This document shows, piece after piece, positions 9,067-16,344 of a stretch of DNA of 64,000 nt. The position numbers were made by a program, and so were the translations under genes. Source of the DNA: Methylovulum psychrotolerans (lineage in GTDB: Bacteria; Pseudomonadota; Gammaproteobacteria; Methylococcales; Methylomonadaceae); the NCBI RefSeq assembly GCF_002923755.1, contig NZ_PGFZ01000002.1:1-64000 (forward strand). Direction: 5' to 3'. A model generated the notes under the pieces. The model did no database searches. It worked only from the letters and a program-made list of their open reading frames with translations, and was not told the origin of the DNA. The stretch's first letter is position 1. Each line of letters opens with the position of its first letter.

Positions 9067-9548
9067 GTAAAAGAGGGCAAATTTTAAAATCAGTTTAGGC
9101 TATATGAGTTTTGAGGACGTTTACTGTGAAGAAATGCAGCGACTATAAATAGCCCCGTCATTATGGCAATCCATACCGAATTGCCGCCGATACTGTGTTT
9201 CGGGCGGAACGTGTTTTTATTGTCAATCTGTTGGCAAGAGGCAGCGATGATCTTTTAATGCTTGTGGCAATCGTATGGCGCAACACGCTCATGTTGGGCA
9301 ACAAAATCAACAAAATACCCGATTTATACGTACCCCATCATCCGGTACAATCAGCTTATATCTGGTTTTAATTTCCATCTGGCGGCTTCAGCCCGCACAA
9401 ATGTGCAGGTAGCCCGTGTTTTAGTCAGCGGATTTTCAACCCGCCAGCTTTAGCTGATGGGTGTTGAGTTAAGCTTGGCGGTTGATAGGGAAGGCCAAAG
9501 CCACCCAAACAAGTAACCGCTGAGGAGATTCATTATCAGAGAGCTTTT
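9067..9548. other. Gene-free stretch
   Basis: No convincing coding frame occurs here on either strand. The sequence has short local symmetries, such as gcacaaatgtgc near 9396, and two AT-rich patches. The last bases form the leader of the next gene, with GAGGAGATT upstream of its ATG at 9549. Confidence 0.5.
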
Positions 9549-9890
9549 ATGTTACAGACGATTATCAACGCAGTAAATGATCGGGAAATGCTGTCTTTGG
9601 CATACGGTAGCCTTATCCATACCGTAGAGCCTCATGCTGTTGGGGTATCGGTTGCGACAGGTACGCATGTGTTGTGGTGTTTCCAACTCCATGCCGAACC
9701 GCTTGCCGCCACTCAGGGCGGTATGCCTAAGGCTATGGCGGTCAATTATATTGGCCAAGGCTATGAATGGGATGTGTTTGAAGTGGCGCAAATATCCAGG
9801 CTACATGCTTTGGGCAAGTATTTTGTCAATGAACGGCATGGCTATATGCGTAATAATAAGCACATGAGCACCATTCTTGCCCAGCTTTGA
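9549..9890 (+). CDS. Small WYL-domain-like protein
   Basis: A 113-residue protein that looks like a stand-alone WYL-type (SH3/Sm-like) domain. The segment DREMLSLAYGSLIHTVEPHAVG matches the start of that fold, EWDVFEVAQISRLHAL the core strand pair, and RNNKHMSTILAQL the usual end. WYL domains in longer proteins sense ligands or nucleic acid and control transcription, including defence genes. This short form lacks a DNA-binding HTH, so its role is unknown. It is a single gene between the RTX region and copAB. Confidence 0.6.
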   Translation: MLQTIINAVNDREMLSLAYGSLIHTVEPHAVGVSVATGTHVLWCFQLHAEPLAATQGGMPKAMAVNYIGQGYEWDVFEVAQISRLHALGKYFVNERHGYMRNNKHMSTILAQL

Positions 9891-9922
9891 CCCTCACGCG
9901 GCCTGCCGCTTTTAGGTGGTTA

Positions 9923-9951
9923 ACGGTACTTAAGGTACACTAAAGTACCGT
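9923..9951. promoter_or_regulatory. Inverted repeat upstream of copA, possible operator
   Basis: acggtactt (9923-9931) and aagtaccgt (9943-9951) are perfect inverted repeats spaced by 11 bases. They end 21 bases before the copA ATG. The position suits an operator for a metal-responsive regulator or a weak terminator for the WYL-like gene. No copper regulator gene is adjacent. Confidence 0.4.
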
Positions 9952-9972
9952 CTATCAGCCCCTATTTTGCCT

Positions 9973-11604
9973 ATGCCGCCTTTTGTGCCAGCCCGCCGCC
10001 ATTTCCTAAAGGGCCTTGCCGCGACGGGCATTGCCTCGCTGTTGCCTGCCGAGTGTCGGGCGGCGAGTGCCGAGGTGCTTAGCGGCACGGCGTTTACCCT
10101 GACTATTGCCCAAACTATGGTTAATTTTACGGGTACGGCGCGTCCTGCGACCACGGTTAATGGCTCCATCCCCGCGCCGACTTTGCACTGGCGCGAAGGT
10201 GATACGGTGACGCTAACGGTGGTTAACGAGTTGGCGGAAACCACGTCGATACATTGGCATGGCTTGATTTTGCCTTATGAAATGGACGGTGCGCCCGGTA
10301 TCAGTTTTAACGGTATCCCGCCGGGCAGCCGCTTCACCTACCGCTTTAAAGTCCAGCAATCCGGCACTTATTGGTATCACTCGCATTCGGGTATGCAGGA
10401 GCAAACTGGGCTGTATGGGGCGATTGTCATCAGCCCCGCCACCGAAACCATTGTCGCTGACCGTGATTATGTCGTGCAATTGTCGGAATGGACGGATGAA
10501 GACCCGTTGGCGGTGTTTGCCAAGCTGAAAAAACAGAGCGATTACTACAATTTCAACCAGCCCACGGCGGTGGATTTTATCCATGATGTTGCGCACGATG
10601 GCCTAGGGGCGGCGTTGGACAAGCGGGCGATGTGGAACGAAATGCGCATGTCCATGACCGATTTGGCGGACATTTCCGGGTATACTTATACTTATTTAAT
10701 TAATGGCAAAACGGCGGCGGATCATTGGTTGGGACTGTTCCAACCGGGTGAGCGGGTGCGCTTGCGCTTTATCAATTCGGCGGCGCAAACTTTTTTTGAT
10801 GTGCGTATCCCTGGCCTAAGCCTCACTGTCGTCCATGCCGATGGCCAGCCGATTGTTCCCGTTAGTGTCGATGAATTGCGCATAGGCCCTGCGGAAACCT
10901 ACGATGTGCTGGTCAGCCCCAGCCAGCAAGCCTATACCGTGTTTGCCCAGTCTATGGACAGAAGCGGTTTTGCTTGCGGCACGTTAGCTGTCCGCGCGGG
11001 TTTGTCGGCTCCTGTTCCCACGCCGGATAAGCCGGAACCCCTCACCATGACCGATATGATGGGGGCAATGTCCGGCCCAGTCGCCGTCCACCACGCCAAA
11101 AGCGAATACGGCGCGAGTGTCGATATGCGCGTTGATACCCCGCGCACGAATTTGGATGATCCGGGGGTGGGCTTGCGCAACAATGGCCGCCGGGTTTTGA
11201 CGTATGCCGATTTGCGCAGCGTAGAGGGCATTATCAGCGACCAGCGGCCACCAGGGCGCGACATAGAGCTGCACCTTACTGGCAACATGGAGCGTTATAG
11301 CTGGTCTTTGGATGGAGTGCCGTTTGACGAGTCCACGCCTATCCATTTCCGTTACGGCGAACGCCTGCGGGTGATTTTTGTTAACGATACCATGATGAGC
11401 CACCCCATGCACTTGCACGGCTTATGGAGCGATTTGGAAAGCTCCGACGGCCAAGTGCAGGTACGCAAGCATGTGGTGGTGGTGCAACCCGCCCAGCGCG
11501 TCAGTTTTCGAGTTACCGCCGATGCGCGGGGCTATTGGCCTTGGCATTGCCATTTGTTTTATCACATGCACGGGGGCATGTTCAGGGTGGTGGTGGTGGC
11601 ATGA
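9973..11604 (+). CDS. copA: CopA/PcoA multicopper oxidase, copper resistance
   Basis: A 543-residue periplasmic multicopper oxidase of the CopA/PcoA family, which oxidises or sequesters copper. The N-terminus has a twin-arginine signal (RRHFLKGLAATG), so it is exported folded by Tat. The copper ligand blocks are all present: HWHGLILP, WYHSHSGMQEQ, HPMHLHGLW and the C-terminal WHCHLFYHMHGGM. A Met-rich patch (TMTDMMGAMSG) lies near residue 360. I prefer the ATG at 9973 over an in-frame TTG two codons upstream. Its stop overlaps the copB start (ATGA), showing translational coupling. Confidence 0.93.
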   Translation: MPPFVPARRHFLKGLAATGIASLLPAECRAASAEVLSGTAFTLTIAQTMVNFTGTARPATTVNGSIPAPTLHWREGDTVTLTVVNELAETTSIHWHGLILPYEMDGAPGISFNGIPPGSRFTYRFKVQQSGTYWYHSHSGMQEQTGLYGAIVISPATETIVADRDYVVQLSEWTDEDPLAVFAKLKKQSDYYNFNQPTAVDFIHDVAHDGLGAALDKRAMWNEMRMSMTDLADISGYTYTYLINGKTAADHWLGLFQPGERVRLRFINSAAQTFFDVRIPGLSLTVVHADGQPIVPVSVDELRIGPAETYDVLVSPSQQAYTVFAQSMDRSGFACGTLAVRAGLSAPVPTPDKPEPLTMTDMMGAMSGPVAVHHAKSEYGASVDMRVDTPRTNLDDPGVGLRNNGRRVLTYADLRSVEGIISDQRPPGRDIELHLTGNMERYSWSLDGVPFDESTPIHFRYGERLRVIFVNDTMMSHPMHLHGLWSDLESSDGQVQVRKHVVVVQPAQRVSFRVTADARGYWPWHCHLFYHMHGGMFRVVVVA

Positions 11605-12656
11605 AAAAACGCCTGTTACTTTTAGTGCTGTTGGGCAATGTGCCGTCAGCTAAGGCCGAGCCTGCTATGGATCATCAGCATCATAATATGGCGGATATGT
11701 CCGCCGAGGACATGGAGGCGATGGAAGAGCCTAAGCATCCTGCCGCCACACCCAAACCGCATCAGCACCCCGTTGATGCCGAGCCAGAACCGCATCAGCA
11801 TGGCGTTGATGTTGCGCCAGAACCTCATCAGCACGGCGTTGATGCCGCGCCAGAACAGCACCAGCATGGTGTTGATGCTGTGCCAGAACAACATCAGCAT
11901 GACGTTGGTGTTGCGGCTGGTCTGCATCAGCACACAGGGCATACCGCAGCTAACGACCGCCCCCCTAAAGATGCCCGCGACCCTGATGCCTATTCTGATG
12001 GCTATGATTTTGGCCCAGGTATTGCCCATAGCCATAAAGAAGAACACCCCCTTGCCGCCTTGCTGGTTGACCGTTTGGAAGGCTTAGGTACGGGGTCGCA
12101 GAGCCTGATGACCTACGATTGGCAAGCGTGGTATGGCAAAACCGCCGACCGGGTCGTGATTAGGGCAGAAGGCAATATCGACGCGGGGCAATTTACCGAG
12201 GCGCGTAATGAAGCGCTGTGGGGTCACGCCTTAACCCCGTTCTGGGATACGCAGATGGGCATCCGCTATGATGCGGGGGCAGGGCCTGAGCGTAGCTGGG
12301 CCACTTTCGGTTTACAAGGCTTTACCCCGTATTGGCTGTATGTCGAAGCCACCGCCTATATCGGCGAGCAAGGCCGGGTCGCGTTTCGGATTGAAAACGA
12401 ATACGATTTGCTGATTACCCAACGCCTGATCCTGCAACCGCGTATCGAAGCTAATTTTTATAGCCAAGACGATGCCGGGCGCGGTATTAGCAGCGGCTTG
12501 TCTGATTTTGAAAGTGGCTTACGGTTGCGCTATGAAATCCGCCGCGAATTCGCGCCATATATCGGCGTGGAATGGTCCACCGTGCCTACGGTTAACCATA
12601 TTGACAGCCGCACCGATACGACCCGTTGGGTGGCGGGGGTGCATTTTTGGTTTTAG
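11601..12656 (+). CDS. copB: CopB/PcoB outer-membrane copper resistance protein
   Basis: A 351-residue outer membrane protein of the CopB/PcoB family. The ATG at 11601 overlaps the copA stop by 4 bases. An upstream frame extension inside copA is not needed. Residues 1-18 are a signal peptide (MKKRLLLLVLLGNVPSAKA). A Met/His-rich segment follows (MDHQHHNMADM), then five 11-residue HQHGVDxxPEx repeats that should bind copper. The C-terminal 220 residues form the beta-barrel, starting HPLAALLVDRLEG and ending with the aromatic VAGVHFWF typical of outer membrane insertion. Confidence 0.92.
   Translation: MKKRLLLLVLLGNVPSAKAEPAMDHQHHNMADMSAEDMEAMEEPKHPAATPKPHQHPVDAEPEPHQHGVDVAPEPHQHGVDAAPEQHQHGVDAVPEQHQHDVGVAAGLHQHTGHTAANDRPPKDARDPDAYSDGYDFGPGIAHSHKEEHPLAALLVDRLEGLGTGSQSLMTYDWQAWYGKTADRVVIRAEGNIDAGQFTEARNEALWGHALTPFWDTQMGIRYDAGAGPERSWATFGLQGFTPYWLYVEATAYIGEQGRVAFRIENEYDLLITQRLILQPRIEANFYSQDDAGRGISSGLSDFESGLRLRYEIRREFAPYIGVEWSTVPTVNHIDSRTDTTRWVAGVHFWF
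11761..11925 (+). repeat. Five tandem 33-bp repeats in copB
   Basis: Units begin at 11761, 11794, 11827, 11860 and 11893, each starting catcagca or a close variant. They encode the HQH-containing 11-residue motif. The units differ at several bases, so the array is not freshly amplified. In-frame unit number could vary between strains and tune metal binding. Confidence 0.85.
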
Positions 12657-12906
12657 GGGATGGGCTTTATATCGTTATTAAGCAAGGGTATATTAGGTAT
12701 CTTTTGGAATGTTTCCGGTAAGTATTAAGGTGCGGTATGTAGCTTAGGTCTTGCTAAGAGGCTAGGCGCAAATACTCTACAGCGTAGGATATGGTTTATG
12801 GGTTGAGAATGCTATAAGCGCTGGTAAAAAGGCTGATGTTTTCATCTAATGCCATTTTTGTTTTTATTAAAGCACCGCATAGTGCATTAGTATTTTAGGA
12901 GCCGTT

Positions 12907-13185
12907 ATGACGCGACAAATATCCCACCCCAGTATCAAAGTGATAGGCCCGAATGGGCAAATATCGCTGGGCAAACAATATGCGGGCAGACAAGTGTTGG
13001 TTGAGGAGCAAGAGCAAGGCGTGTGGCTAATCCGCACCGCCACTGTTATTCCCGACAACGAACACTGGTTACAGCATCCTAAGGTTGCCGCCGATTTGCA
13101 ACAGGCCTTAGCGTGGGCTACCACCCATCCGGCGAGCGATGCTACTCTCGATAGCGTGATGGAAAAACTGCATGAAGGCGAGTGA
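12907..13185 (+). CDS. Antitoxin-like protein of a type II toxin-antitoxin pair
   Basis: A 92-residue protein with an AbrB/VapB-like N-terminal segment, IKVIGPNGQISLGKQYAGRQVLVEEQEQGVWLI, expected to form a swapped-hairpin DNA-binding dimer. A helical C-terminal half probably wraps the toxin. A good ribosome binding site (AGGAG) precedes the ATG. Its stop lies 8 bases before the likely start of a RelE/HigB-like gene. This order, antitoxin then toxin, is the usual one and suggests autoregulation. Confidence 0.7.
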   Translation: MTRQISHPSIKVIGPNGQISLGKQYAGRQVLVEEQEQGVWLIRTATVIPDNEHWLQHPKVAADLQQALAWATTHPASDATLDSVMEKLHEGE

Positions 13186-13192
13186 TGCCGGA

Positions 13193-13501
13193 ATGTCTAA
13201 GGTGTGTCTTGATTTAAATAATCCTGTTTTTCAAGAAAATTTGTTGTCCTTACAAAAGCCAGAACGTCATGCCGCATTGGATGCTTTGAATAAGATTAGG
13301 CAAATGACATGGCAACAAGTTTACCGTGATAATGGCCTTAAGTGGGAAAAGATAGCCAGCATCAGGCCGCCTCAAGGTATTGACGCGCTGTATTCGTTAC
13401 GCATCACACAGTCTTGTCGTGCTATAGCGTATCGTGATGGCGATTTCATTCGATTGCTGACCATTTCATCGGATCATGACGGGGCTTATGGTAAGAAATG
13501 A
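13193..13501 (+). CDS. RelE/HigB-like toxin
   Basis: A protein of about 102 residues with the ParE/RelE-like pattern MTWQQVYRDNGLKWEKI, then YSLRITQSCRAIAYRDGDFIRLLTIS and HDGAYGKK at the end. The Arg-rich strands and the terminal DHDxAYG are typical of a HigB/RelE-like subgroup that cleaves mRNA on the ribosome. The start could be the ATG at 13193, as I chose, or one at 13172 that overlaps the antitoxin gene. The N-terminal MSKVCLDLNNPVF fits relatives I recall. Confidence 0.7.
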   Translation: MSKVCLDLNNPVFQENLLSLQKPERHAALDALNKIRQMTWQQVYRDNGLKWEKIASIRPPQGIDALYSLRITQSCRAIAYRDGDFIRLLTISSDHDGAYGKK

Positions 13502-13699
13502 AATAGATGGATGGTTTTTTTCACTGGTTTTGATCATATATGCGTTTTTTCGACAGCGGCTCCTTTATTGATAATTACTTAGTGGTGTGAATAAAATAGC
13601 TTTGGCATAGTTATTTTGGGGAGTGAGCAAGGTGCCCGCGCCCAAGACCCGCATCCTTTAGCGTTTGCCGAAATTGTTGCTTACCCGTTCCTTACGATT

Positions 13700-13772
13700 A
13701 GCGTGGTATGGTAAAACCGCTGACAGTGCCGTGATTAGGCTGGAGTGCATTTTTGGTTTTAGATGATGGGCT
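13700..13772 (+). pseudogene. Decayed copB fragment with internal deletion
   Basis: Bases 13701-13739 closely match copB 12126-12164 (encoding AWYGKTADxxVIR). They join directly to bases matching the copB 3' end (12638-12656, VHFWF stop) and a few bases beyond. The junction deletes roughly 470 bases of copB and breaks the frame. A weaker match to copB HPLA lies near 13650. The rest of 13502-13996 shows no intact gene. Confidence 0.75.
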
Positions 13773-13996
13773 AAGGATTTATGCCCGTAATTGGGAAAGC
13801 TGTTTACGCTGATGCGCCTGCTACGTTGACTAGGTGGGGGCGGCATTAAGCAAACGACAGGCTAAACGGTTGGTACACACGGTTAGGCCATCGTGCAATG
13901 GCTGAAGAACTTTGCCGAGGGCTTTAACTTCGCGCCTACCCAACCTGTCAGGTTAGTCTGTCTCTGTATCCTTAATGAGTGACGGCATCTATATAT

Positions 13997-14314
13997 TTAT
14001 TTTGAATGTTTTCTGCTTTTCTTGGTTTTCTTTGTTTCCTTTACTATGCGTCTGATACATACAGAGCTATGCAATTTTGCGGACACATCTTGTTCATAGC
14101 TTGCTGATCGAAAAGCCGATGTTTTTGCTTTAGTGGCTTTTTCCGCCGCCTGAAGAGCCGTAACTTTGGCCGAAGCGGTATCAGATGATATGTCCGTAAC
14201 CGATACGTTTAGTGAATCGAGCTGAGCTTTCAAGTTTGCAATATTTGAAACACTGGCGCAACTAATGGATAAAACGGATAGTAAAGTAACGGCGAATAAT
14301 TTGGAAATTCGCAT
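13997..14314 (-). CDS. Lpp-like outer membrane lipoprotein with unusual tail
   Basis: A 105-residue protein starting MRISKLFAVTLLSVLSISC, a lipoprotein signal with Cys at the cleavage site. Residues about 25-60 form an alanine-zipper heptad segment (LKAQLDSLNVSVTD to ALQAAEKATKAK) like Murein lipoprotein Lpp. The last 45 residues are basic and contain a Cys, unlike normal Lpp, which ends in a short Lys-terminated tail. A frameshift in the last third is possible. The start at 14314 is chosen for the signal peptide. A longer frame would begin in unlikely sequence. Confidence 0.55.
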   Translation of the reverse strand: MRISKLFAVTLLSVLSISCASVSNIANLKAQLDSLNVSVTDISSDTASAKVTALQAAEKATKAKTSAFRSASYEQDVSAKLHSSVCIRRIVKETKKTKKSRKHSK

Positions 14315-14724
14315 AATGATTTTATTCGTGAATACAGTTGTAAAAATAGCGACATAGCACTGTCTCATAATCTGTTTGCTACCGGAATCCCAATGAGCCA
14401 AGTACCCTAGCCCCGAAAGACTTGGTGTTAAGAAGGTATTTTTAGGTGGATATTAATTTTATAATGATCAGTCTAACAGCTAAAAATACCTTTCGCTATG
14501 AGTTTTTACCATTTTTCGGGGTGGGGAGGATTTTAATGGTGTTAGTCCTGTTTTTGATTGTGCGCTATGCTAATTTATTAAATTACGTTAGGTCAATTGA
14601 ATACAAGATGCTGAATGCGCCTCATAATCCGTATATGAAGCCAAGACTAATGGCAACCTTCCTGCTATTTGGCGTACTATAAGCCAATAGGTGCGGTAGA
14701 GTTGAATATTCATACGCTGATCCT

Positions 14725-14795
14725 ATCCGTTCGTACTTTGACAGGGTTTTCGGCAAGCTCAGGAGGCTTTGCCGAAGGGTTTAGCTTGAACGGAT
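14725..14795. repeat. Nested palindromic repeat, dispersed type
   Basis: Outer arms atccgttc (14725-14732) and gaacggat (14788-14795) enclose a perfect hairpin of ttcggcaa (14749-14756) and ttgccgaa (14769-14776). The text around it (ggcaagctcagg and agcttgaacgg) resembles a palindromic repeat that is scattered in many proteobacterial genomes. Confidence 0.55.
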
Positions 14796-14862
14796 GGAGA
14801 TAGGCGTAATGACAGCTTAATTCCCGCGCCGCCCTTTTACCATCAACCTCGGAACCACTGCC

Positions 14863-15825
14863 ATGCACACACAAAAACTCAAGGATTTGCAGCATCATCA
14901 TGATTTCGCCGTGATTAGTCGACAAGGTGAGCGGCGTACTTGGCAGGTGTTGGTGCTGACCTTGATTATGATGGTGTTGGAAATTGTGGCGGGGACGCTG
15001 TACGGGTCGATGGCGTTGCTGGCAGACGGTTGGCACATGGCGACGCATGTCGCGGCGTTTATGATTACGCTATTGGCTTACCGCTATTCCAGGCTTCATG
15101 CGGATGACCATACGTTTGCGTTTAGTGCGGGTAAGGTGGGGGTGTTGGGTGGGTTTGCCAGCTCTATCGCGCTGGGGGTGGTGGCGTTGATGATGTTGCT
15201 GGAGTCGGGCGAGCGGATTTTTCATCCTCGGACGATTCATTTTGACGAGGCGTTGGTGGTGGCGGGGGTAGGGCTGTTGGTGAATGTGTTGTGTGCTTGG
15301 TTACTGAAAGACCATGACCATCACGATCATCATGCCGCTCATGAGGGCCACGGCCACGAGCATCATCACGACCATAACCTTAAGGCGGCTTATGCGCATG
15401 TTTTGGCGGACGCGCTGACTTCGGTGCTGGCGATTGTCGCGTTGGTGGCGGGTAAGTTTTATGGTTGGGTGTGGCTAGACCCGGTGATGGGGATTGTCGG
15501 GGTGCTGGTGATTGCCCGTTGGTCTTATAGCTTGGTTGGCGAAACTAGCCCGGTGTTGTTGGATGAAAGCGTGGGGCAGCATTATCAAACGGAGATCCGG
15601 CAAGCCCTTGAGCAAGATGCCGATAACCGGGTCGCGGATTTGCATATTTGGTGTGTAGGGCCTGGGCATTTTGCGGTGATTGTTTCGGTGGTGTCGCATC
15701 AGCCACAAGCGCCGGATTATTATAAGGCCTTGCTTAAGCCTTTTTACCGTTTACGCGGTTTGGGTAAGCTTTCGCATATTACGGTGGAGGTTAACCAGTG
15801 CGTAGGGGAGGGCTGTGATGGTTAA
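14863..15825 (+). CDS. dmeF: Cation diffusion facilitator, DmeF-type metal exporter
   Basis: A 320-residue CDF family inner membrane exporter of divalent metals by proton antiport. Six membrane helices are visible. The metal site motif LLADGWHMATH in helix II has the HxxxH arrangement of the DmeF subgroup (Co/Ni), and its helix V partner is HVLADALTS. The cytoplasmic loop between helices IV and V is very His-rich (KDHDHHDHHAAHEGHGHEHHHDH). The cytoplasmic C-terminal domain (VADLHIWCVGPGHFAVIVSV) closes the protein. Substrate identity as cobalt/nickel rather than zinc is inferred from family resemblance. Confidence 0.85.
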   Translation: MHTQKLKDLQHHHDFAVISRQGERRTWQVLVLTLIMMVLEIVAGTLYGSMALLADGWHMATHVAAFMITLLAYRYSRLHADDHTFAFSAGKVGVLGGFASSIALGVVALMMLLESGERIFHPRTIHFDEALVVAGVGLLVNVLCAWLLKDHDHHDHHAAHEGHGHEHHHDHNLKAAYAHVLADALTSVLAIVALVAGKFYGWVWLDPVMGIVGVLVIARWSYSLVGETSPVLLDESVGQHYQTEIRQALEQDADNRVADLHIWCVGPGHFAVIVSVVSHQPQAPDYYKALLKPFYRLRGLGKLSHITVEVNQCVGEGCDG

Positions 15826-15861
15826 GGGAGAGGGTAGGGGTTTTTTGACAGCGGATAAACG

Positions 15862-16299
15862 ATGATTAGTGTAATACAACGCGTGACTAGCGCGAAGGTG
15901 ACGGTTGATGCGGTGGATATTGGCGTGATCGGTACGGGGATTATGGCGTTGGTGGGGGTGGAAAAGCCGGATACCCGCCAAGCTGCGCAACGTTTGTTAG
16001 AGCGGATCCTAAATTATCGGATTTTTGCCGATGCCAATGACCGGATGAATTTAAGCCTGCGGGATATTAACGGCGGCTTGTTGTTGGTGCCGCAGTTTAC
16101 CTTGGTGGCTGATACCCAAAAAGGTAATCGCCCCAGTTTTGCCAGTGCCGCCCCGCCTGAGCAGGGGCGCGAGTTGTTTGGCTATTTGCAGGAATTGGCG
16201 CAAGCGACTTATCCGCAGGTGGCGTTCGGGCAGTTTGGTGCGGATATGCAGGTGGCGTTGGTCAATAACGGGCCGGTGACGTTTACGTTGAGGACTTAG
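15862..16299 (+). CDS. dtd: D-aminoacyl-tRNA deacylase
   Basis: A 145-residue DTD enzyme that hydrolyses D-amino acids mistakenly attached to tRNA. Family landmarks are MISVIQRVTSAKV at the start, the LLVPQFTLVAD block (SQFTL in many relatives), GNRPSF, and the Gly-cisPro motif as NNGPVTF at the end. Full length. It begins 36 bases after dmeF and may share its transcript. A repeat shared with 58577-58600 begins right after its stop. Confidence 0.95.
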   Translation: MISVIQRVTSAKVTVDAVDIGVIGTGIMALVGVEKPDTRQAAQRLLERILNYRIFADANDRMNLSLRDINGGLLLVPQFTLVADTQKGNRPSFASAAPPEQGRELFGYLQELAQATYPQVAFGQFGADMQVALVNNGPVTFTLRT

Positions 16300-16344
16300 G
16301 AACGTGCATAAAATTAAGTAGGCGTTCATTTACACCTCAGCGTG

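Noticed and set aside
9262-9453. 63-codon frame in the post-RTX gap
   Set aside because: Random-looking composition, no start signal, no match to any family.
14446-14682. 78-codon frame with a hydrophobic segment
   Set aside because: No good ribosome binding site and no family resemblance. Position between Lpp-like and dmeF genes gives no support. It may be real but I cannot back it.
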